Below, piece after piece: positions 47,328-57,570 of a stretch of DNA of 64,000 nt (positions are counted from its first letter, which is position 1; each line of letters starts with the position of its first letter). The translations under genes were made by a program, and so were the position numbers. Location of the stretch: assembly GCA_956465555.1 (NCBI GenBank), contig OY101119.1, positions 1,341,594-1,405,593 of the forward strand. Reading direction: 5' to 3'. The notes beneath the pieces are model-generated. The model was not told the DNA's origin. It ran no database searches and worked only from the letters and a program-made list of their open reading frames with translations. The stretch is from Nitzschia sp. pyKryTriq1 (lineage: Eukaryota; Bacillariophyta; Bacillariophyceae; Bacillariales; Bacillariaceae).

Positions 47328-48772
47328 TTACTCCACCATGGCTTCGCTGGGAGTCACCGTGCTTCTTTCGTCCTTGTATGCCTGGGCACCAAAAAGTTCA
47401 CGCCGAATCTCAGGTGTGATCTTGTGATGGAAGTGCTTCTTCATTACAACTCTGAGTGATTCCCGAGCTTGATCTTTGACTTCATTTTTGTATCGCTGGC
47501 AGAATACAAGAAGGGCTTGATGCCACAATACAGGCAAAACTCGATCATCTTCAATAAAGCTGGCAAAGTGTCGGACCAAACTCGAGATTACAGGTGCCGG
47601 GAGCGAGTACTTTTTGTTTAAGAGCGTCTTGATAAAAATCGATGCAGCACCATTGTATTCTGTCATTTGGGCAAGTTTGTGGATTGCAACTGCAGAGTGA
47701 TGGACCGGGATCGACACTCGTTGCAAAACAGATGCAACGATGGCAGCTTCCCGAAGTGTACATTCCTCCTTGCACAGCGGTAGGAGAATTCCCTTGAAGA
47801 AAGCAGCAGGTTTGTAGACGGCCTTCTTCAAAGACATATAATAGTGGTAATTGAGCTTCTTGCTGGATTGAATATCGGCTCTAACAGCGTCCAGTAGAAC
47901 AAGGTTGTAAAATCGTTGTGCCATCTTGGGATTCAAGTTCGACGCAAAGATTCGTGTAGCTGCGAACATCGCATGAGGGGTCCAAAGATCCGGTCGGGTC
48001 AAGTACAAAATCTGCTCCCAGTTGCTCAAAGAAGGGATAACCTTGAATGCCTTTGGTAATTTTCCAGCAGTGTATCGACTAAGAATCTTTCCAATATCGG
48101 TGTAGACTTCAACAACTTTCTCCGGCAGGGGTGGTAGCCCCTCTTCCTCGTCGCCTTCAATCGCTTCCCCCCGCTTCTCTGCTTCTTTCTCTGCAATCTT
48201 TCCCATGATAATATCAGCTAGTGACTGCTTCTCCTCAAAGTTGTTGTTTTGATTCATAGAAGCAAGAATTTCTTCATCCTGTGCCGACAGTCCCAACATT
48301 CCATCTTTCACGCTCACATATCCTTGGTCGTTCTCAATGTAGCTACAAACAACGGAAACGACAGAAAGAAGTCAGAACAAAGTCTAACGAGATCAATCAA
48401 AATTGGGAAATAAACTTACTCCTCTCCGTCGTCAATGATGATATCTTCCGTTTCTTCCTCCTCGACTTCTTCGTCACTGTCGAAAGTGGTGTTTTGACCT
48501 TTCTTTGGTCGTGTCTGTCTCAGAAAGTCACGGTGTTCTTCCGCTTGCATCTCCATTTCTTGTTCTTCGGTCAACTTCAAGATTTTAGTGCTTGTCTTGG
48601 CGTCCAAGTATTCCCCGTCTGCATCATTGGAGCCTCGATTCTTCCGTCCAACACGAATAGGGGCAGCATATCTTCCACGCAGTTTGTCTCCTTCAATGAC
48701 CTGACCCAGAGGCTCGTGCCTCGCTTGCTGCGACTCAAGGGCCGCTGAACGGATTTTTTTAACCTTGGGCAT
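47328..48772 (-). CDS. BYSL: Bystin, small-subunit ribosome assembly factor
   Basis: Nucleolar factor (yeast ENP1) required for 40S subunit maturation. Two exons on the minus strand, 48772-48420 and 48342-47328, give 455 residues; start ATG at 48772 begins MPKVKKIR. The acidic N-terminal third (EEVEEEETEDIIIDDG) is joined across the intron to DYIENDQGYVSVKDG. The core shows family-specific stretches SRYTAGKLPKAFKVIP, YLTRPDLWTPHAMFAATRIF, LNYHYYMSLKKAVYKPAAFF and CTLREAAIVASVLQRVSIP. The tail ends with HKITPEIRRELFGAQ and a short polar tail. It is head-to-head with the ribosomal protein SA gene, with 418 bp between start codons. Identity is firm. Confidence 0.95.
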
Positions 48773-49190
48773 TATTCTTTGGTTGATGCGAAAAGCAGTA
48801 ATGCTAAAGCGAAGAAATGTGTTGTTGTGGAACAAATTGGTTTGGAACTTCATCTCTGTTCGAACGCCTTTCTCAAGTTGTTTGTTGTTGGTTGGTGCTG
48901 GTTTTGTTGGTTGGAGGCAAGTTCGTTCGTCTGTCTGTCTGTCGTTTGTATTTGACTAATGCGACTTAGAGCAATAGTCGACTAAATGGACTTCAAAAAT
49001 TTACCTGTTACCACTTTACCACTTTTTGTAGCCCGCGCTCGTTAGCTGGATGGATGCCAAAAAAGCACGTCGCTCGAAAGCAAACAAGAAACAATCTCCT
49101 CTCTATCTATCGGTAACCTTTGAGCACCTCCTGCCTGCCCAATCCTCACAGACTTTGTTTGATTCTTGTTCAACTCGTCCTTTCGCAACC
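48773..49190. promoter_or_regulatory. Divergent promoter region of bystin and ribosomal protein SA
   Basis: 418 bp between two start codons facing away from each other. Both products act in 40S subunit production. A polypyrimidine stretch CTCCTCTCTATC lies at about 49095-49110 upstream of the ribosomal gene. Shared control is inference. Confidence 0.5.
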
Positions 49191-50033
49191 ATGACCTCTT
49201 TTGCTTCCCTTCCCGCCATCCTCCAGCCCAAGGAGGAGGACATCCAGATGATGTTGTCCGCTGGTGTCCACACTGGAACCAGAAACTCCGACTCTGGCAT
49301 GCAAGAGTACATCTGGCGCCGCCGTAACGATGGTGTCCACATTTTGAACATTGGCAAGACCTGGGAAAAGCTTGTCTTGGCTGCCCGTGTCATCGTCGCT
49401 ATTGAGAACCCTGAGGATGTTATCGCCATCTCTGCCCGCCCCTACGGTATGCGTGCCGTCCTCAAGTTCTCTCACTACACTGGAGCTCAATCCATTGCTG
49501 GACGTTTCACCCCGGGTACCTTTACGAATCAAATCACCAAGCAATTTCGTGAACCCCGATTGTTGATCGTCACTGATCCCCGAACGGACTCGCAAGCTGT
49601 TAAGGAAGCTTCTTATGTTAACCTTCCTGTGATTGCTTTCTGCGACTCGGACTCTCCTCTTCAGTTTGTGGATGTTGCCATCCCTGCTAACAACAAGGGT
49701 AAATACTCGATCGGTCTCCTTTACTGGCTCTTGTCTCGTGAGATCCTTCGCCTGCGAGGATCTGTGAGCCGTGCTGGTGACTGGGATGTCCCTGTTGACC
49801 TCTTCTTCCACCGTGACGTTGAGGAGTTGAAGAAGAGCGAAGAGGAACAAGCTCAAAAGACGGATGACGGTGCGGCTGTTGCCCCCACTTACGACGAAGC
49901 CATGCCGGATGCCGTGGATCCGGCCGTTGCTGGCGAGGGCGCCGCGGCAATTGGATTTGAGGCTGGCGACGCTGCTGCCTACGGTACCTCGTGGGAAGGC
50001 GGTGATCAAGCTGCTGCTGCCACCGAATGGTAA
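49191..50033 (+). CDS. RPSA: 40S ribosomal protein SA (uS2)
   Basis: Small-subunit ribosomal protein, 280 residues from ATG at 49191 (ACCATGACC). Conserved core: [21 protein letters not shown], then [58 protein letters not shown] and [19 protein letters not shown]. The acidic, alanine-rich C-terminus ends in ATEW, as in eukaryotic SA. The coding sequence is a single exon with strong codon bias (CTC, GTC, GCC), typical of a highly expressed gene. The frame is open upstream to 49050 but that extension is not conserved and is not used. Confidence 0.97.
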   Translation: MTSFASLPAILQPKEEDIQMMLSAGVHTGTRNSDSGMQEYIWRRRNDGVHILNIGKTWEKLVLAARVIVAIENPEDVIAISARPYGMRAVLKFSHYTGAQSIAGRFTPGTFTNQITKQFREPRLLIVTDPRTDSQAVKEASYVNLPVIAFCDSDSPLQFVDVAIPANNKGKYSIGLLYWLLSREILRLRGSVSRAGDWDVPVDLFFHRDVEELKKSEEEQAQKTDDGAAVAPTYDEAMPDAVDPAVAGEGAAAIGFEAGDAAAYGTSWEGGDQAAAATEW

Positions 50034-50338
50034 TTTCCATATAGGATACTGGTTTCTTCTAGTCTACAACTTCGTAGCTGCCACAAGTACCATTGCTATT
50101 AGTATCGCTTAGTCAGTTCTTGCCTTAATAATTGTATTGCCTTCGTCCTCGCGACGAGATATTTGCTTGGAGTTAAATGGCGTCAGGAGATTGATTGATT
50201 CTACCTGTTGCTCAGTTTGAATCTAAAGCAACTAGTATTGGTAGACTACATTGAACATCCAGAGGGCAGATATCTTTCAAAAATCCATACAAGTACTGGT
50301 ACCACTCTATACTGGCATAGTCCAATAGCATTTCTAGT
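50034..50338. other. Intergenic gap between convergent genes
   Basis: 305 bp separating the RPSA stop from the permease stop; holds the two 3' ends. A short TACAAGTACTGGTACC stretch lies at about 50289-50304. Nothing else is seen. Confidence 0.4.
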
Positions 50339-52099
50339 CTACCCTTCTATGCCTTCGATGTAAATTCGAACAATATCGGCCAAAGATGCGTAGGTTCCTA
50401 TCAAAAAGAAGAGAAACCCTAGAAGAAGCAACAGGTAGCATTTGAGCTTGTCCATCCACCACTTGCCCAAACCCAACCACTCCTTTCCTGGAACCGAGCT
50501 ACTATGTCGATAATCCTCCTTTCGTGTGTTGGGGGCAGTGATTCCCTTTTCCCCTCCCTCTGTTTGGCTGCTGCTAGTCGACGCAGAGTCCAAATGTTTG
50601 ATCCAAGCCAACTCCAACATGGGAGGAATTAAGAGGGCAGACGAGGATCCCGCCAGAGCCCCTGCCAACGAAATCAAAGATTGCACATTGGGCACAATAA
50701 CAGCAATGGTATATGTCATAAGCACCAATAAGACTCGTAACAGGGGAGAATCCCCCGGCATGGTCATTTCAGGGAAGATTGACTGAATACTTGTAATGGC
50801 CGAGTACGCGACACTGGCGTTGTCTTCGTCGTTCTCGACAGGCTCCTCAGCTTCTTCCGCATTGTATTGATGCTCATCCCACTCTTCAATATCAGCAATA
50901 TCATGTTCGGGAAGTGGCGGAAGAGGCTCAAAGGCGCTTAAATCATCATCTTCCAGATCATCCTTATCCTCTTGCGCCAAAAACCGCGAAAACGAAGGGG
51001 CCAATAGTTCCAAGGCAGGGAACAATTGAAGGGGGTATGTAAAGAGTACCGACAAACTGACGGCTGTGTTAGCCACCATGAGCCACCACTGGATTTCGGG
51101 GTCATCCGGGTAGGCTTCAATCAGAAAGGCAGTGACACTCCCACTCGTCACATTCCCAAAAGCCAAAACACAAATTACCGAGAAGGACGCTAGAATTGCT
51201 GCCACGCACAGCATTGCCATCACAAATGGAATTTTGAAATATTGTGGCTCCAACATCGCCGACTCGACCGGTAGAATCAGATTGATCCCTTCGTAGGAAT
51301 ACAAAATCGCGCAGACGGCCAAGGGGGCACTGGCCAGATTCAATTCAATGGGGTCGAGTGGTCGATTGGGCCATACTTGCTGAATGATGACCCCAACGGC
51401 AAAGAAGGTGACCGCCAAAAGAAAGGTTCCCAACGCCATGACCGGAGATAAACTTTTGAGGTTGGGAATCAAACTGAGTCCCAAAATGAGGGGCAATTCC
51501 AATGTCATGACCCCCGCGTGTGTTGCCATGAAAGTGATACCCGAGCTTTCCATAACGGCTAGCAAGTTTTCCCCCACAAATGAAATGAAAACAGTACAAA
51601 TAGCCAGTTGTTGCACACACACGCAAACAGCCACGTAGGTTTCAAATCTCGATCCATAAAAGAACTCTCCGACTGCCGCGTAGGTGACTTGTGTGTTTGT
51701 AGTGACCGACGACGACTCACTGGCTTTGTCGTCGACTTCAGCCACGGTTTCTCGTTCAATAAAACGCTTGAGTTTGACAATAGTCCAACAGTTGTAACTG
51801 GACCAGTAAGAAACAGTAAAAATAGCAAAGGGTCCCCAAAAGTAGCCCAGCTGACTCATCGCCCACGGTAAACTCAGACACCCCGCACCCATGTAACCCT
51901 TGAGAAGATGCACGAACGTCTGATACACTGACGTCTTGTGTTTATCCTCCGAGTCTGCCATACTTTGTTCGTCGTCTTCGGCATCGTTCTCGTTCTCGTC
52001 CACTTTCATTTCAATACTCTTGTATCCAAAGGAACTCGTGCGGGTGTGCGACGGGGCCAGCAAGGGAAAGGCATCGTCGGTGGTGTTCGGCGTAGTCAT
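50339..52099 (-). CDS. Amino acid/auxin permease family (AAAP) transporter
   Basis: Single exon, 586 residues, ATG at 52099 (MTTPNTTDD). The acidic N-terminal tail (ENENDAEDDEQSM) is followed by the AAAP signature FVHLLKGYMGAGCLSLPWAMS in the first membrane segment. About ten further hydrophobic segments are visible, with FEGINL-type wording replaced by LYSYEGINLILPVESAM in a mid-chain helix and ITSFSVICVLAFGNVTSGSV later. A long acidic cytosolic loop (about residues 380-450) with EEAEEPVENDED separates the last segments. Family members are proton-coupled amino acid carriers of vacuole or plasma membrane, closest by eye to SLC36. Substrate unknown. Confidence 0.87.
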   Translation of the reverse strand: MTTPNTTDDAFPLLAPSHTRTSSFGYKSIEMKVDENENDAEDDEQSMADSEDKHKTSVYQTFVHLLKGYMGAGCLSLPWAMSQLGYFWGPFAIFTVSYWSSYNCWTIVKLKRFIERETVAEVDDKASESSSVTTNTQVTYAAVGEFFYGSRFETYVAVCVCVQQLAICTVFISFVGENLLAVMESSGITFMATHAGVMTLELPLILGLSLIPNLKSLSPVMALGTFLLAVTFFAVGVIIQQVWPNRPLDPIELNLASAPLAVCAILYSYEGINLILPVESAMLEPQYFKIPFVMAMLCVAAILASFSVICVLAFGNVTSGSVTAFLIEAYPDDPEIQWWLMVANTAVSLSVLFTYPLQLFPALELLAPSFSRFLAQEDKDDLEDDDLSAFEPLPPLPEHDIADIEEWDEHQYNAEEAEEPVENDEDNASVAYSAITSIQSIFPEMTMPGDSPLLRVLLVLMTYTIAVIVPNVQSLISLAGALAGSSSALLIPPMLELAWIKHLDSASTSSSQTEGGEKGITAPNTRKEDYRHSSSVPGKEWLGLGKWWMDKLKCYLLLLLGFLFFLIGTYASLADIVRIYIEGIEG

Positions 52100-52899
52100 T
52101 TCACGGTTCACGGCAGGATGGACGAAGAGATGATCTACACGATAAAAAACAGCCGATCTTAGGTCGGGTGGTCGGTGAGAAGTGAGAAGAATGTTTCGTT
52201 TGGGACTGCTCGTAGACTACCGATACATGAAGTACTTCATTTGCAACAAGATATTGTAGTACCAGTACCTGTAGGCTCGTCTGGTTCTCCCCGTCAGATG
52301 CGGAGTGAGAAAAAGGGCAAAAAGAACAATGCTTCCAAAGTTACAGCCCACAGAAAACACACAACATCATCAAATTCATCATCACACACCGGCCGGCAGG
52401 AACCAAACGCAGCGCAGTCGGAAACGAGCGAAGAAGATCTCATGCGCGCTGCGCGCAAGCGTGCACCACTCTTTAGCTATCGGCTGACGTACGTACCGTA
52501 TCGGTACAGATCACATTTGTCGTGAATTGGATTCGCGATGTACAGAAACAGTCCCAAATGGAGATCCAATCGGATGAGTCTGCGATTCAATCGGACGGTA
52601 GTCTTGGAAGCGACGTTCCTATTGTAACAGAATTGAAACAGGTTTGGTTTTCTGATAATTGTGAGCCTATTTTTATTGTCTATTTTGCTACTCTTGATTT
52701 TCCAGAAAAACTTCCAGTAGTAATTGCAATTGCATTTCCCAGTAGTAAATCCACAGGATTCTACTGTTTTTCATCTAGCCACCACCTCGTTGGTACTGAC
52801 TCAGGATATGCATCTCTTCATTCCTACTGGAGTGTCGATAATAAGTCGGCCTTTGGGGTACTTCTTCAAGTAGCCGAATATCCTCATTAATCCTTGGAA
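52100..52899. other. Intergenic region with short unassigned frames
   Basis: Plus-strand frames 52292-52525 and 52522-52890 exist; the second begins at a non-ATG codon. Neither has family features, although the reading from about 52555 has mixed, protein-like composition and could be an exon of an unrecognised gene truncated by the adjacent retroelement fossil. Not called as a gene. Confidence 0.3.
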
Positions 52900-53715
52900 A
52901 TGACCCTCCCTAGCAGCCATTTGGTACCTGCATAGTTCGAAACTGCGTACGCAATATCAAAACGGCCTAGTGTTATGATCCAATTAGCGCTACCGATAAG
53001 TGAACGGTACTTGGATAAGTCATCCGGGGAGAGGAGTGGGGTGTCATGTAATTCGGGGTGGTATTCCGGGCTCATGGGGACTACACGAGGTTTGAATTCC
53101 TGGGAGCACATGGTTTCCATGCAGGGAACGCAGTTTCTTATGTATGTTTCGGCGGAGAATGCCGTATACAGGTCTTGTTTATGCCATGCTTCATCCAAGT
53201 CTTCAACGTCACCACCCAAATAGTATTGGGGTTTTCCAACACCTTTCATTACGTAGTCTTTCATAAGACTGTTCATAATTGCCACCGGATTGCGAGAGAA
53301 AGCAATGACGTCATCAACATATCGCGCTATAAACTCGTAGTGTCCATCTTCGCATCTTTTGATCCATAAGTCTGGATCAGCTTTTGAGGGCTTAAATCAG
53401 AGTTGACGTACGCGTTTAGAAAGATGTTCGTGGAAACGTGTGGAGGAACTTTTTAGACCGTAAAATGATTTAACGAATATCATTCTCCTTCCTTCGAGTT
53501 CTTTACCAAATTCGGGTCCTGCTACGACGTAGACCTTTTCTCGTGTCTCCCCGTAAAGAAAAGCATTACCGACATCCCCGGCGCACACAAGTAAGTTATT
53601 CATCTTTGCTAGTACGAATCCTATGCGCACAGCTTCCATGGGTTTCGGCGTTAAATATTTACGATGCGACAACGCCGGAGAAAACGTGACCGCGCTGCAA
53701 AAACTGTGCAACAAA
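52900..53715 (-). mobile_element. Ty1/copia retrotransposon fossil (reverse transcriptase part)
   Basis: Minus-strand readings resemble copia reverse transcriptase: LVCAGDVGNAFLYGETREKVY and SFYGLKSSSTRFHEHLS for the front of the domain, and YRSLIGSANWIITLGRFDIAYAVS from the downstream RNase H border. Gag, integrase and LTRs were not found. The element is broken, with at least two breaks inside the visible part, and appears old. Confidence 0.75.
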
Positions 53716-54265
53716 TTCGGAGTTCAACTCGACTGACAGACTACCAACACTTCCCGCGAGTGGCTCTCGTCTCTCGCGCCAAAACCAAGATCCCGATACA
53801 GTACATCACACTTTGTCCGACAGGCGCGCAGACCGACGGACGAGGACAGACTGGTCTGCTCCCCGACCGTCCGGCTACCGGTGCACTCGTGGAGAAGGCG
53901 TCGACACGCGCAGCGCCACTGCTGGTACCTGTATTTACTGTACGTGTACTTTTGCTGCGGCATGCAATGACCCAGCCGTGCGGCGGCGGCGACCATGACG
54001 GAAGACATCCAGCGGTTGGCAGTCGGCAGTCGCTCTGTTTTTATTTTAATACTTCTCTCGTGTTGTTGTGGAGGTACTCGTATACCGGTACCAGGTACTG
54101 GAAGTCTACGTCAACAACGCTCAACCCACAAGCTCGTATTTTACTCTTTTACTTTGCACAGTACGACTACCAGGCACTCGATAAAGATTTTCGTATTCGA
54201 GTTACAACCTTCGAAGAGTCAGTCGGGCAATCCAGTGCAACAAAAGACGCAACCTTCCATCTATC
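53716..54265. other. Intergenic region upstream of TAF12
   Basis: Contains a GTAC patch with CCGGTACCAGGTACTGG at about 54073-54100. A plus-strand frame running through it lacks family features. Probably the TAF12 promoter and 5' leader. Confidence 0.4.
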
Positions 54266-55870
54266 ATGTCGGGTGGCAAATCGTTGGAACTCATGCAACG
54301 CCGCCTGTTGACCGGGCAACCTGCTCCGGCACCAGGTGGGGATGGAGATGCTCCTAGTAACGACACAAACCAGCAGGGCGTTCCACCGCCGCAGCAGGGA
54401 GATCCTCCTCAACAGCAGCCGGACGTTTCGCCCCAGCAAGGAGAGCAGCCATCGCAGCCACAGCTGAATCAAAATCCTCGACCCGGAAAGTCATCGGCGG
54501 CCTTGATGGCCACCCAAGCTCGAGAACACGCAACGCAACAGTCGCAACCTCCTCCACCACAAGAGCAGCAGCAGACACCACCAGGTGGCCGCCCCAAAGG
54601 CAAGAACTTTGCCGCCATGGCGATGAGTAATTCTACCAAGCCCCCCGAACCTGTTCCTGCTCCTCCTGCGCCAGCTCCGCCGGCTGCCATGGCGGCTGGT
54701 CGTCCCAAGGGCAAAGACTTTGGAGCCATGGCGTCCCGTATGGGAGCTCAACAGCCTGTTCGGTCTCCTCCAGCTCCGGCTCCAGCAGCACCCGCTCCTC
54801 CCCCGGCGCAAAGAGTTGCCGTCAATAGACCTCCGATGGACGTCGAAGCGCAGCGATTGCGGGCCCAGCAAATGCAAGCGGCGGCTCGTGCGGCGGCGGG
54901 CCTTCCTCCTCTCGAGAAGTATACGGCAACCACAGTGACGACCATACCGCCTCCAATCACACCAGCAAAGCCTGGAGTTGGACCTCGCCCAAGTCCACCA
55001 GGGCAGCCACAAATGTATCAGCACCAGCAGCAACAACAACCGCCGCCACAACAACAACCACAGCAATACCAGCAGATACAGCAGCATCAGCAACAACAAC
55101 AACAACAACAACTGCCGCCGCAACAACTGCAGCAATCCCACATGCAGCATCAGCAGCCAATTCAGCCTCCACCGCAGCAGCAGCAGCAGCAACGGCAGCA
55201 GTATCAGCAGCCGCAACCAGCGATCCCTCAGCAAACACCTCCGCAAGTCGCTCAACGCAAGGTTGCTTCCAAGCCAGCGCCAATCAGTCGTCAAGGCTCT
55301 TCGTCGTCTCGATCGAGACCGTACAATGCTACCGCCGCGTCGGCTCGAAGTCCCTCTTCGGGTTTGGCCGCCCCGGACAAGCCAGCCGCGCCCCGTCCCA
55401 CTCCCCAGCCCACAGTGCATGAAGGCCGCTTGTCCTTGACCAGCAAACAACAAACAGGAGCTCCCCTGGTTGGAAAACGAATCCAAGACCTGGTTCAATC
55501 GATTGATCCCAATTATACTTTGGATGCCGAAGCCGAAGAACAAGTCTTGCAAATTGCCGATGACTTTTTGGATAAAGTCACGCGGCAGTCGATTCGATTG
55601 GCCCAACATCGGGGATCCAAAGTACTCGATGTGCAAGACATTCAGGTGGTGCTTGCCAAGCATTGGGGTATTTCAGTCCCCGGTTTGGGATTGCCCAATA
55701 TTCGACCTCTTAAGGCTGGTAAAACCACTGTCTCGAGAACTGCAAGTGGATCCATCCCGGGTTCCGGGGGAACCAAACGAAAGAGTACTTCGGAGAGTGC
55801 GAATGCAAACCGCAAGAAATCAGCGACATCGGCTTCCAGTGGGCCAATCATGGTCGCATCTCCAAATTAG
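54266..55870 (+). CDS. TAF12: Transcription initiation factor TFIID subunit TAF12
   Basis: Histone-fold subunit of TFIID and SAGA that pairs with TAF4 (or ADA1). Single exon, 534 residues, ATG at 54266. The first 380 residues are low complexity, rich in Gln and Pro, with RPKGKNFAAMAM-type repeats (three occurrences of RPKGK-F-AMA) and a long polyglutamine zone (about 55020-55200). The histone fold lies at about residues 390-475: LVGKRIQDLVQSIDPNYTLD, then VLQIADDFLDKVTRQSIRLA and LDVQDIQVVLAKHWGISVPG, which is the TAF12 signature. A basic tail follows (GGTKRKSTSESANANRKKS). The repeat RPKGK-F-AMA is not familiar from other TAF12 proteins. Confidence 0.93.
   Translation: MSGGKSLELMQRRLLTGQPAPAPGGDGDAPSNDTNQQGVPPPQQGDPPQQQPDVSPQQGEQPSQPQLNQNPRPGKSSAALMATQAREHATQQSQPPPPQEQQQTPPGGRPKGKNFAAMAMSNSTKPPEPVPAPPAPAPPAAMAAGRPKGKDFGAMASRMGAQQPVRSPPAPAPAAPAPPPAQRVAVNRPPMDVEAQRLRAQQMQAAARAAAGLPPLEKYTATTVTTIPPPITPAKPGVGPRPSPPGQPQMYQHQQQQQPPPQQQPQQYQQIQQHQQQQQQQQLPPQQLQQSHMQHQQPIQPPPQQQQQQRQQYQQPQPAIPQQTPPQVAQRKVASKPAPISRQGSSSSRSRPYNATAASARSPSSGLAAPDKPAAPRPTPQPTVHEGRLSLTSKQQTGAPLVGKRIQDLVQSIDPNYTLDAEAEEQVLQIADDFLDKVTRQSIRLAQHRGSKVLDVQDIQVVLAKHWGISVPGLGLPNIRPLKAGKTTVSRTASGSIPGSGGTKRKSTSESANANRKKSATSASSGPIMVASPN
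55020..55200 (+). repeat. CAG/CAA trinucleotide-rich stretch in TAF12
   Basis: Glutamine-coding run of mixed CAG and CAA with CCG and CCA interruptions. The mixed codons make it relatively stable, but length variation among strains is likely. Confidence 0.8.
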
Positions 55871-56191
55871 GGGCATGGGAGACAATAGACAATGGCATAG
55901 GAGTAGCTTTTTTTCTCTCTAACATTTGGACCATTTTCATCTCACTACGAATACTCTACTCCTCTATACCGGTACCTGACTGCATTAACAACCAGCCATT
56001 TAGTTCAAGTGGATGATAGTTATTTTAGAGTGAAATGTGTTACACAGAACCAGAGCCGATGACAACAAACATGGTTCGATAAGTTCAAAGCGGAAACAAA
56101 GATATATACCCTCTGACCTCCCCAGATAGACAGTGGTTTCCCACGAAGCGACGAGTGGCGCGCAAGTTGCTGCCTTCCATCGTGGCGAGAT
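55871..56191. other. Gap between convergent TAF12 and H2A.Z 3' ends
   Basis: 321 bp holding both 3' untranslated regions. A TATACCGGTACCTG word is at about 55963-55976. No gene is seen. Confidence 0.4.
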
Positions 56192-57013
56192 TTAAAAGGC
56201 ACCCTTCTTGCTCTTGCCACCCTTGGTTGACTTGTTGATGAGCGACTTGTGAATGTGAGGGATCACACCACCTCCGGCAATGGTAGCCTTGATCAAGGCA
56301 TCCAATTCTTCGTCACCTCTAATGGCCAACTGCAAGTGACGAGGAGTGATACGCTTGACCTTCAAGTCTTTGCAGGCGTTTGCAGCCAGTTCTAGAACTT
56401 CGGCAGTCAGGTATTCAAGAATGGCGGAAGTGTAGACGGCCGCCGTAGCTCCGACACGGTGTCCTTGGTGAACGGAGTTCTTCAAGAAACGGTGCACACG
56501 ACCGACGGGGAATTGAAGACCAGCCTTGGAACTTCTTGACTGAGGAGCCTTCTTGCTCGTTGGGGCCTTACCGCCCTTTCCACCTTTTCCTCCCTTTCCA
56601 CCTTTTCCAGACTGTTGGCAAAACAGATGGAAGAACATAATGTGAGAGTGGTCATGGTGTTGATAGAGAGAAGGTCGACGGATGGGAACAACATGAACTC
56701 CAAAATGTCTGATAGCGCCCGAGGAGGACTCCTCGTCCTCACGGAGGAGCGTCTTTCTGGTTCCGATATATTGTTCAACAAAAGGACAAAGCTTACATCC
56801 AGACAATGACCTCGCCATGATACAGACATTGCAGGCAAAGACAGCCTGACTCGAGATTGAAAGACGGATAACTACGACGTTGCGGAACCTGAAAACAGCA
56901 GACGCGTCTACCAATCTCGTTTCCTGGCTGCGAGGGCCCGCTATTGTCCCATGCTAACAAATACATGCATCGAGACTCTCGGAAAGCAATGAAGGATCAC
57001 TAATACGTACCAT
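56192..57013 (-). CDS. H2A.Z: Histone H2A.Z variant, coding split after the start codon
   Basis: Nucleosomal variant histone of promoters. Coding exons are proposed as 57013-57011 (the ATG alone) and 56611-56192, with a 399-nt intron that starts GTACGT and ends CCAACAG; the product is 140 residues. The second exon opens [21 protein letters not shown], followed by [57 protein letters not shown] and [20 protein letters not shown], ending [19 protein letters not shown]. The LDALI reading and the RGDEELD acidic patch identify H2A.Z, not canonical H2A. The repeated GGK tail would be an acetylation target. The intron frame is open for part of its length and gives a false N-terminal extension, which is not used. 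Confidence 0.9.
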
Positions 57014-57464
57014 TGTCGAAATTTGTTGATGATTGGAATAACTTTGGTGAAATATTTGAATAATCTGGCTGGGAGGGGTTCGTTGCGTCTCGGATCAATG
57101 CATATTGGTCCATGGCTGCACTTCCTCCGGGTTCTCCCGCGCCGCTTTTTGAATTCAAGCGAGATTGCAGCGCGCCAGGCTTTTCGTTATTTACTGTGTC
57201 GCACCGGCACGGTACTTAATCTACGTAAATGCCCGATCGGTCGTTTGATCCACGCGCCGGCCGGTACCGGTATGCCCACAAGGGCACGACACAAGCCGAG
57301 CCATTCCCTTCGTCATTTCAATCAGAGAGGCAGACGAGCAGAGGCAGGGCGGCAGGCTGGCGGGCGGGCGGGCGGGCTTGGAAAGAAGTCTGAAGTCTGT
57401 ACCAGGTACTTGTACAGTACTTGTACTGTTGTTCAGTACCAGTACTGTACGAACTGTACTGTAC
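57014..57464. promoter_or_regulatory. H2A.Z upstream region and GTAC island at the Crypton edge
   Basis: Upstream of H2A.Z on the minus strand. Positions about 57399-57468 carry GTACTTGTACTGTTGTTCAGTACC and related words; the left end of the Crypton unit falls inside or at the edge of this island. A GC-rich patch (GGCGGGCGGGCGGGCGGGC) lies at 57358-57377. Confidence 0.5.
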
Positions 57465-57468
57465 TGTA
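57399..57468. repeat. GTAC-word island at left border of the Crypton
   Basis: Stacked CAGTACTTGTACTG and CAGTACCAGTACTGTACG words. The tandem unit begins at 57465, within its right end. Confidence 0.75.
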
Positions 57469-57483
57469 GAGTGAGGAGGAATA

Positions 57484-57502
57484 TTATACAACGGTTGTAT
57501 AA
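57484..57502. promoter_or_regulatory. Palindrome TTATACAAC-G-GTTGTATAA near the left end of copy 1
   Basis: Perfect 9-bp inverted repeat with a 1-nt centre. The same half-site recurs near the other end of the unit and again at 61656-61674. Such paired half-sites around a short spacer are typical of tyrosine recombinase binding; the assignment is inference. Confidence 0.5.
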
Positions 57503-57570
57503 CATGACTCAAGACTCGTCACACGACTGCCGACTCTCACGACGTTTGACTACGGAGGGCTGAGACATAA

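Noticed and set aside
49050-49190. N-terminal extension of ribosomal protein SA
   Set aside because: Not conserved in the family; the ATG at 49191 has a good context and gives the usual length.
52522-52890. Plus-strand frame next to the copia fossil
   Set aside because: Protein-like composition but non-ATG start and no family match; left as unassigned.
56612-56914. Open frame extending H2A.Z upstream by about 100 residues
   Set aside because: It has no histone features, does not start with a conserved tail, and is better explained as the intron; SGKGG joined to the distant ATG is the normal H2A.Z tail start.
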